DNA from: DASSCW01 sp036555005
GTDB taxonomy: Bacteria > Chloroflexota > Limnocylindria > QHBO01
Direction: 5' to 3'
Assembly: GCA_036555005.1 (NCBI GenBank)
Contig: DATBME010000102.1
Span: forward strand, 1-9,865
DNA length: 9,865 nucleotides
Every line of letters starts with the position of its first letter. Position 1 is the first letter of the stretch. The position numbers and the translations under genes were made by a program. Shown here one piece after another: positions 5,949 through 9,865 of the stretch. A model generated the notes under the pieces. That model had not been told where the DNA came from. It worked only from the letters and a program-made list of their open reading frames with translations, and did not search any database.

Positions 5949-6413
5949 TCATCCGACTGCGGCGCCGAACAGCTCCTGCTTCGCCGTCTCCTTGCGGTTG
6001 GCCATGCGCTCGCCCAGGTCCTCCAGCTCATCGCGGTCGAAGACCTGGCGCGCGGTCTTGAACATCTCGCCCTCTTCCTCCTCGATGTGGTGCTCGATGT
6101 TCTCGGCCATCACCTTGGCCTTTGGCCCAAAGCGCTCGTCGGTGGCGTCCATGCCGTCCAGCTCGCCCATCAGCCGGCTCACTACGTCATGCTCCTCGAA
6201 GCCCTCCAGCACGATCTCCTTGGCCTTCGGGTGCTCCTTGAGCGTCGGGTAAAAGATCTCTTCCTCGATGATCTCGTGGACGGTGAGCTCAAGCTTGATG
6301 CGGCTGAAGAGCTCGCCGCGCGTCTTCTCGGCGCGGTCGGTCGTCTCTTTCAGCTCCGCGAGCAGCGGCTTGATGCGGTCGTGATCTTCCTTGAGCAGCT
6401 TGATGGCATCCAT
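5949..6413 (-). CDS. Hemerythrin-like HHE cation-binding protein
   Basis: A 154-residue all-helical protein with the HHE domain that binds a di-iron (or other metal) centre. Candidate ligands are H11 (LLKEDHDRI), H46 and E50 in VHEIIEEE, H75 in FEEHD, and H109 with E113 in EHHIEEEEGEMF, the two HxxxE pairs expected of the family. The C-terminus (about 125-150) is a charged helix. Stand-alone proteins of this type are usually linked to oxygen, nitric oxide or oxidative-stress handling; which applies here is unknown. The start at 6413 is set by a Shine-Dalgarno, GGGGAG, six bases upstream, and puts the first ligand at the usual place near the N-terminus. It is divergent from a GlsB-type stress gene with 142 bases between starts. 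It lies 48 bases upstream of the Trp-rich gene on the same strand. Confidence 0.93.
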   Translation of the reverse strand: MDAIKLLKEDHDRIKPLLAELKETTDRAEKTRGELFSRIKLELTVHEIIEEEIFYPTLKEHPKAKEIVLEGFEEHDVVSRLMGELDGMDATDERFGPKAKVMAENIEHHIEEEEGEMFKTARQVFDRDELEDLGERMANRKETAKQELFGAAVG

Positions 6414-6418
6414 GGCGG

Positions 6419-6425
6419 TCTCCCC
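6419..6425 (-). promoter_or_regulatory. Shine-Dalgarno of the hemerythrin-like gene
   Basis: GGGGAGA on the minus strand, five bases before the ATG at 6413. It decides this start in a frame that is open far upstream. Confidence 0.7.
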
Positions 6426-6535
6426 GTCGGACGGTGACTTGGTCGTCAGGCCGGGGCCATTGCACATTCCGTTCCTAGCCGACCGCCCAAGTCTGGCCCG
6501 CGTCTTGCACGGACGTGGCCTTCGCAGCCGCGACC

Positions 6536-6559
6536 ATGCGGCAAGGAGGAAGTGGATGA
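6536..6559 (+). other. Possible seven-codon upstream reading frame overlapping the GlsB start
   Basis: An ATG at 6536 opens MRQGGSG and stops at a TGA (6557-6559) overlapping the GlsB ATG as ATGA. The GlsB Shine-Dalgarno lies inside it, so ribosomes on this frame would cover it. No ribosome site of its own is seen; it may be chance. Confidence 0.2.
6543..6550 (+). promoter_or_regulatory. Strong Shine-Dalgarno of the GlsB-type gene
   Basis: AAGGAGGA, a near-perfect complement of the 16S rRNA tail, ends five bases before the ATG at 6556. It is the strongest ribosome site in the window and decides the start, although the frame is open upstream to 6391. Confidence 0.85.
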
Positions 6560-6834
6560 GCATCATTGGATGGATCGTGCTCGGCGCCATCGCCGGCTGG
6601 ATCGCCGGCCTGCTGGTCAAGGGCGACGAGGGGATGGGGGTCATCGGCCACATCGTGCTCGGCATCGTTGGCGCCCTGCTCGGTGGATTCGTGGTCACCC
6701 TGGTCACCAGGGAAGACCCGATGGACGGCGTGCTGGACATCTCGTCCCTGCTCACCGCCATCATCGGCGCAGTCGTGGTGGTCGTCGTGGTGGGCATGCT
6801 TCGCGGCAGCCGCTCGGGCAGCGGACCGGTCTGA
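6556..6834 (+). CDS. GlsB/YeaQ/YmgE-type small membrane protein
   Basis: A 92-residue hydrophobic protein of the transglycosylase-associated family (GlsB/YeaQ/YmgE), commonly annotated as stress-response membrane proteins; the molecular role is poorly known. Three membrane segments are visible: about 3-21 (IIGWIVLGAIAGWIAGLLV), 28-50 with the glycine pattern GHIVLGIVGALLGGF (31-45), and 62-81 containing a run of seven valines. The loop VKGDEGMG between helices 1 and 2 is typical of the family. The C-terminus is a short basic and serine/glycine tail. The length is close to the family's usual 80-90. It has a very strong Shine-Dalgarno, unlike most genes here, so high expression is plausible. 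It is divergent from the hemerythrin-like gene and followed by a stable hairpin, so it is probably transcribed alone. Confidence 0.93.
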   Translation: MSIIGWIVLGAIAGWIAGLLVKGDEGMGVIGHIVLGIVGALLGGFVVTLVTREDPMDGVLDISSLLTAIIGAVVVVVVVGMLRGSRSGSGPV

Positions 6835-6848
6835 GCATCTTGATCTCT

Positions 6849-6875
6849 ACGCCCCGTCGGGTTCCGGCGGGGCGT
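6849..6875 (+). terminator. Terminator-like hairpin after the GlsB-type gene
   Basis: ACGCCCCGTCGG (6849-6860) pairs with CCGGCGGGGCGT (6864-6875) around a GTT loop: twelve pairs, one of them G-U. It starts 14 bases after the stop. Only a weak T-rich stretch follows (TGTCG), so it is a strong hairpin with a poor U-tract. Confidence 0.65.
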
Positions 6876-6925
6876 TGTCGCGCATGCGACGCATGACGTA
6901 GGCCGGCGCGGGCCGTATGCCCATG

Positions 6926-6952
6926 GTGACAGCCGGGGCGCAGCCGTACCGT
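6926..6952 (+). promoter_or_regulatory. Candidate promoter of the adenylate cyclase gene
   Basis: TACCGT (6947-6952) ends six bases before the ATG at 6959. GTGACA (6926-6931), one base from the -35 consensus, lies 15 bases upstream of it, a slightly short spacer. There is no Shine-Dalgarno, so the mRNA would be leaderless. It is the only leaderless candidate here with a decent -35. Confidence 0.5.
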
Positions 6953-6958
6953 GCGCGC

Positions 6959-8284
6959 ATGGACCTCGCCACGCCCTACGATCGGCTGCGCGACTTCGTC
7001 GACCGGATGGCCACCATCGGTGACCAGCCCCACGACGACGCGGACCTGCGCGTCCGCAAGCACGCCCTGGCCATCACCGTGCTGGGCCTCATCCCGGCCG
7101 CGGTGCTGTGGGCGATCATCGGGGTCATCATCGATCGGCCCCTGCTGATCGCCGCGTCGCTCTACTTTGCGCTGGCCATGCCGCTCACGCTGGTCGGCCT
7201 GTCGAGCACCAAGGCCTTCGAGCCGGTGGTGCGCTTCCTGCTGCTGGTCGGGCTCAGCTACGTGATCCTTGGCCACCTGGCGCTGGGCGGCATGAGCGCG
7301 GGCGGAGCGAGCCTGATCTGGGGCCTGGTGGCTCCGGTGTCCGCCGTCCTGTACTTCGATCGCTCGAGCAGCATGCGCTGGTTCATCGGCTTCGGCGCCA
7401 TCGTGGTCGCTGCCATCATCCTGGATCCCTGGATCGTGGAGCAGTTGCCCGCTTCATGGAGCAGCCCGCCGTCCTGGCTCTTCGCCTACAACCTGCTTGG
7501 TCCGGCGCTGTTCGTCCTGCTCCTCATCCGGTTCGTTGACGGGCAGCGACTGACGGCCCAGGAGGAGTCGCGGCAGCTGCTGCAGGACATGCTGCCTGGC
7601 CGGATCGCCGAGCGCCTGGCCGACGGCGAGCGCATGATCGCCGAGACGCATCCCGACGTCAGCGTCCTGTTCGCCGACGTGGTGGGCTTCACCGAGTTCG
7701 CCGAGCATGTCGAGGCCGATGACCTGCTGCTGACGCTGAACCAGCTCTTCTCGGCGTTCGACCGCATCGCCGCCCGCCACGGGATCGAAAAGATCAAGAC
7801 GACCGGCGATGCCTATATCGCGGTGGCCGGCGCCCCGGTCGCCATGGAGGGGCACGCGCTGGCGGCCGTCCGCGCGGCGGCCGACATGCACCGCGCCGTC
7901 GAGCGCCTGGGCGGCCTCCGCCGCCGGGGCATGCAGCTCCGCGTGGGCATCGCCTCCGGCTCGATCACCGCGGGCGTCATCGGCGAGCATCGCTACACCT
8001 ACGACATGTGGGGCGACACCGTGAACGTCGCCAGCCGCATGGAGTCGACGGGCGTACCCGGCATGATCCAGGTGGCGGCCTCCACCCACGACCTGGTCGG
8101 CGACGGCTATCCGTGGGAGGAGCGCCAGGTGCTGGTCAAGGGCAAGGGCGAGATGACCGCCTACCTGATGGACCCGGACGCAATCCAGCCGGTGGCCCGC
8201 CGTGCGGCGGCCGGTGACGGCCTCTACCCGCTGTCGGAGCGGACCGCGCCAGTCAGCGCCGACGCAGCGGCTTCGCCAGCCTAG
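6959..8284 (+). CDS. Membrane-bound class III adenylate cyclase
   Basis: A 441-residue protein predicted to make cAMP from ATP. The N-terminal half has six membrane segments (about 37-58, 62-82, 90-109, 114-133, 140-160, 172-192) with no recognisable sensor domain. A linker with the MLPGRIAERL helix (211-220) leads into a class III catalytic domain (about 230-405). The full active site is visible: metal aspartates D240 (LFADVVGFT) and D284 (TTGDAY), ATP-specifying K280 (EKIKTTGD) and D349 (YDMWGD), and transition-state residues N356 and R360 (NVASR). This set indicates adenylate rather than guanylate specificity and a homodimer with two sites. YDMWGDTVNVASRMESTG (348-365) and VKGKGEMTAYL are strikingly like animal cyclases. 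The ATG at 6959 is favoured by the upstream hexamer; one at 6917 would add 14 residues. The 3' end overlaps the next, convergent gene by 32 bases. Confidence 0.93.
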   Translation: MDLATPYDRLRDFVDRMATIGDQPHDDADLRVRKHALAITVLGLIPAAVLWAIIGVIIDRPLLIAASLYFALAMPLTLVGLSSTKAFEPVVRFLLLVGLSYVILGHLALGGMSAGGASLIWGLVAPVSAVLYFDRSSSMRWFIGFGAIVVAAIILDPWIVEQLPASWSSPPSWLFAYNLLGPALFVLLLIRFVDGQRLTAQEESRQLLQDMLPGRIAERLADGERMIAETHPDVSVLFADVVGFTEFAEHVEADDLLLTLNQLFSAFDRIAARHGIEKIKTTGDAYIAVAGAPVAMEGHALAAVRAAADMHRAVERLGGLRRRGMQLRVGIASGSITAGVIGEHRYTYDMWGDTVNVASRMESTGVPGMIQVAASTHDLVGDGYPWEERQVLVKGKGEMTAYLMDPDAIQPVARRAAAGDGLYPLSERTAPVSADAAASPA

Positions 8285-9368
8285 CGGCCGGCTCGCCGGC
8301 CAGGAACTGCTCCAGCAGCTCGCTGACCTCCGGCAGCACCTCCTCCTGGAGGGCGTAGGTCGACTGGTTGCCGGTGCCCTTGGTGGCTCGCACCAGTCCC
8401 GCGCCGCGCAGGATCAGGATGTGGTGCCACAGGCTGGTGCGCGGCACGCCGAGGCGCTCTGCGATCTCGGCGCCGGTCAGCTCCCGGTCGCGCAGCGCGT
8501 AGAGCACCTTGAGGCGGCCCTCGTCGGCGAGCGCCTTGGCGAGCTTCACCAGGCGTCCCGGCGGCCCGAACTCATCCCCCAGCACGGACTCTTCCGAGAC
8601 CGGGAACAGCACCAGCGTGGTGCCGCGATGCTCGACGTAGAAGACGACTGGCCGCGCCGCGTAGCTGGGCGCCATCAGCACATCGTTCAGGCTGGCGTCG
8701 ATGGCCCAGCGCAGGCCGTCGGTCACGTGGTCGATGATGCCCAGCCCATCGAGCCGGACCGCCTGGCGCCGAATGGCCACCGCCTCGCGCTCCAGGATCG
8801 GCAGCAGTCGCTCCTCGTCCGGGGCGAAGGCCCGCTCGTGCCAGAGCCGCAGGATGTGCAGCAGCTCGCCGCGCAGGTGCTCCGGGTCGGCGCGCAGGAT
8901 ATGGCGCATGGCCCGCTGCCACGGCGCCTCGTCCGGGTACGACGCCCGTCGCAAATCTCGCTGTGCCTTGGCATCCCCGGCGGCCGCCGCCTCGACCTGG
9001 TCGCTGGTCACCATGCGCAGGACGTGGGCGTTCCAGCGCCCCAGCAGGTGCAGGCGCAGCTCGGCGGGGTCGATAGTCTCGATCAGGCTGAAGAGGCCGG
9101 CGATGTCGTGGTCGCCGCCCGCGTCGATGGCCAGGCCCAGCACGTGGTCCCAGAGACGCAGCGATCCCCCGGCAAAGCGGCGGATGGCGACCGCATCGGT
9201 CGCGAGGCGGCGCTCCTCCTGGCGGACGAGGTCCGAGCTGGCCTCGTAGGCGGGATGGCGTTCGTCGTCGAGGAATGCCCACAGCGCCGCGAGCAGCTCG
9301 AACGAGGCACCCACGGTTATGCGGACGCTGGGCGGTTGCTGCGGCACCCCTGCCGCTCCGGCGTTCAC
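8253..9368 (-). CDS. ArsR-type winged-helix transcriptional regulator with long N-terminal domain
   Basis: Counting from the GTG at 9368 the product has 371 residues. The C-terminal part (about 272-340) is an ArsR-like winged helix: LVKLAKALADEGRLKVLYAL, the helix-turn-helix TGAEIAERLGVPRTSLWHHI (298-317) and the wing VRATKGTGNQSTYAL. The long N-terminal region has the arrangement I associate with DUF5937-type regulators (ASFELLAALWAFLDDERHP near the start); its ligand is unknown. No cysteine metal site is seen in the HTH region. The start is uncertain: the frame is open to 9515, but GTG 9368 lies eight bases after TATCGT, and downstream codons such as the GTG at residue 19 are alternatives. 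It is divergent from a substrate-binding lipoprotein, so local control of that transporter is a reasonable inference. Its 3' end overlaps the cyclase gene tail to tail. Confidence 0.85.
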   Translation of the reverse strand: MNAGAAGVPQQPPSVRITVGASFELLAALWAFLDDERHPAYEASSDLVRQEERRLATDAVAIRRFAGGSLRLWDHVLGLAIDAGGDHDIAGLFSLIETIDPAELRLHLLGRWNAHVLRMVTSDQVEAAAAGDAKAQRDLRRASYPDEAPWQRAMRHILRADPEHLRGELLHILRLWHERAFAPDEERLLPILEREAVAIRRQAVRLDGLGIIDHVTDGLRWAIDASLNDVLMAPSYAARPVVFYVEHRGTTLVLFPVSEESVLGDEFGPPGRLVKLAKALADEGRLKVLYALRDRELTGAEIAERLGVPRTSLWHHILILRGAGLVRATKGTGNQSTYALQEEVLPEVSELLEQFLAGEPAARLAKPLRRR

Positions 9369-9376
9369 GAGCGCGA

Positions 9377-9382
9377 ACGATA
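9377..9382 (-). promoter_or_regulatory. Candidate leaderless -10 element of the ArsR-type gene
   Basis: TATCGT on the minus strand ends eight bases before the GTG at 9368 and fits TANNNT. It supports this GTG as the start. A -35 is not obvious. Confidence 0.4.
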
Positions 9383-9418
9383 GCGCACCCTCGCCCGATG
9401 CGCTTACCTGACGAGAAA

Positions 9419-9445
9419 GTTCGACAGCGACCAGTTTCGTTGAAC
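9419..9445. promoter_or_regulatory. Imperfect palindrome in the regulator/transporter gap, possible operator
   Basis: GTTCGAC (9419-9425) and GTTGAAC (9439-9445) are inverted with one mismatch and 13 bases between. TTGAAC within the right arm could also serve as a -35 for the binding-protein gene, followed 19 bases later by TAGACC. Its place in the divergent gap makes it a candidate site for the adjacent regulator; evidence is weak. Confidence 0.3.
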
Positions 9446-9522
9446 CATTCGGTCCCCCCAGAAGTAGACCGATAGGGAAGGGTGTGGCGCCCACTCCTTC
9501 CTCAATTCCTACCACCCGCCAT

Positions 9523-9529
9523 GAGGAAA
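9523..9529 (+). promoter_or_regulatory. Shine-Dalgarno of the substrate-binding protein gene
   Basis: GAGGAAA lies six bases before the ATG at 9536 and overlaps an in-frame ATG at 9521. It favours 9536 as the true start. Confidence 0.6.
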
Positions 9530-9535
9530 CAGTTC

Positions 9536-9865
9536 ATGCACACCAAACGCCTTGCGGCGGCGGGCTTCGCCATGGTCGTCGCCCTCGCCGCCTGCAGCGC
9601 GCCGGGCACCACCGACCAAGCGAGCGACGGCGGCGGCGATTCGCAGGCGCCGGCTGCCGACCAGGTGCTGCGCATCCCGCTCGGTGGCGAGCCGGCGACG
9701 CTGGATCCCAATCGGGCGTCGGATAGCACCTCTATCACCATCCTGACGCAGCTGGTGCGGCCGTTGGTCTTCTTCGACGCGGACCTCAACACCGTGTCCG
9801 ATGGCGGCCTGGCCGAGTCGTGGGACGTCAGCGAGGATGGGCAGACGATCACCTTCCACCTGAAG
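9536..9865 (+). CDS. ABC transporter substrate-binding lipoprotein, family 5, N-terminal part
   Basis: The first 110 residues of an extracytoplasmic solute-binding protein of the peptide/nickel type (SBP_bac_5), cut by the right edge. It begins with a lipoprotein signal: basic MHTKR, a hydrophobic stretch and the lipobox VALAAC with the lipidated cysteine at residue 20. A low-complexity Gly/Ser/Ala/Asp linker (about 21-47) follows, then the mature fold: VLRIPLGGEPATLDPNRASD, a segment ending TQLVRPLVFFDADLN and LAESWDVSEDGQTITFHL, all standard for the family. The ligand cannot be told from this part. Permease and ATPase genes would be expected beyond the window. The start at 9536 has a Shine-Dalgarno; ATG 9521 would add five residues and has none. 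It is divergent from the ArsR-type regulator. Confidence 0.93.
   Translation, partial: MHTKRLAAAGFAMVVALAACSAPGTTDQASDGGGDSQAPAADQVLRIPLGGEPATLDPNRASDSTSITILTQLVRPLVFFDADLNTVSDGGLAESWDVSEDGQTITFHLK

Noticed and set aside
6772..6801. GTC/GTG repeat run inside the GlsB-type gene as a possible unstable repeat
   Set aside because: It simply encodes the valine-rich third membrane helix with mixed codons and stays in frame.
8202..9383. 393-codon plus-strand frame antisense to the ArsR-type gene
   Set aside because: Gln/Arg/Gly-rich translation without motifs, while the opposite strand gives a clear winged-helix protein.

Overview
This is a GC-rich chromosomal window with short intergenic gaps. 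It holds eleven apparently intact or edge-truncated genes, one gene remnant, no RNA gene and no CRISPR array. The protein types suggest a Chloroflexota- or Actinobacteria-like bacterium: an ArsR-type regulator beside a lipoprotein peptide-binding protein, a PanB with a GDSAAN motif, a DUF2520 gene overlapping panC, and many starts without a Shine-Dalgarno. Chloroflexota is my preferred guess, but the window has no rRNA or marker gene that would settle it.

Left part (1-3094). A YcaQ-like winged-helix gene runs off the left edge on the minus strand. Only 27 bases away, divergently, starts a pantothenate cluster: a Rossmann/DUF2520 protein, panC overlapping it by ATGA, a frameshifted and truncated 2'-5' RNA ligase-like remnant one base after panC, a short non-coding stretch, then panB. 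PanB makes ketopantoate and PanC joins pantoate to beta-alanine. No recognised ketopantoate reductase (panE) or aspartate decarboxylase (panD) is present, so the NAD(P)-fold DUF2520 protein is an interesting neighbour. The stretch between the remnant and panB carries two matching palindromes (TACTC-N7-GAGTA) 123 bases apart, also readable as inverted repeats around a 118-base segment.

Middle part (3110-6413, minus strand). In transcription order: an HHE hemerythrin-like protein, an unrecognised Trp-rich 128-residue protein, a CorA-type Mg2+ channel, a sirtuin, and a GNAT acetyltransferase overlapping the sirtuin by ATGA. The last pair joins a deacetylase and an acetyltransferase in one translationally coupled unit.

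Right part (6556-9865). A GlsB/YeaQ-type small membrane protein diverges from the hemerythrin gene and ends in a hairpin. Next is a six-helix membrane adenylate cyclase with a complete class III active site. Its 3' end overlaps, tail to tail, a 371-residue ArsR-type regulator. That regulator is divergent from a partial family 5 (peptide/nickel-type) substrate-binding lipoprotein cut by the right edge.

Start-site signals fall into two groups. Seven starts have no Shine-Dalgarno but a -10-like hexamer of the form (T/C)ANNNT ending 6-8 bases before the start codon, the layout expected for leaderless mRNAs. Three others (hemerythrin, GlsB, binding protein) have a clear Shine-Dalgarno and no such hexamer.
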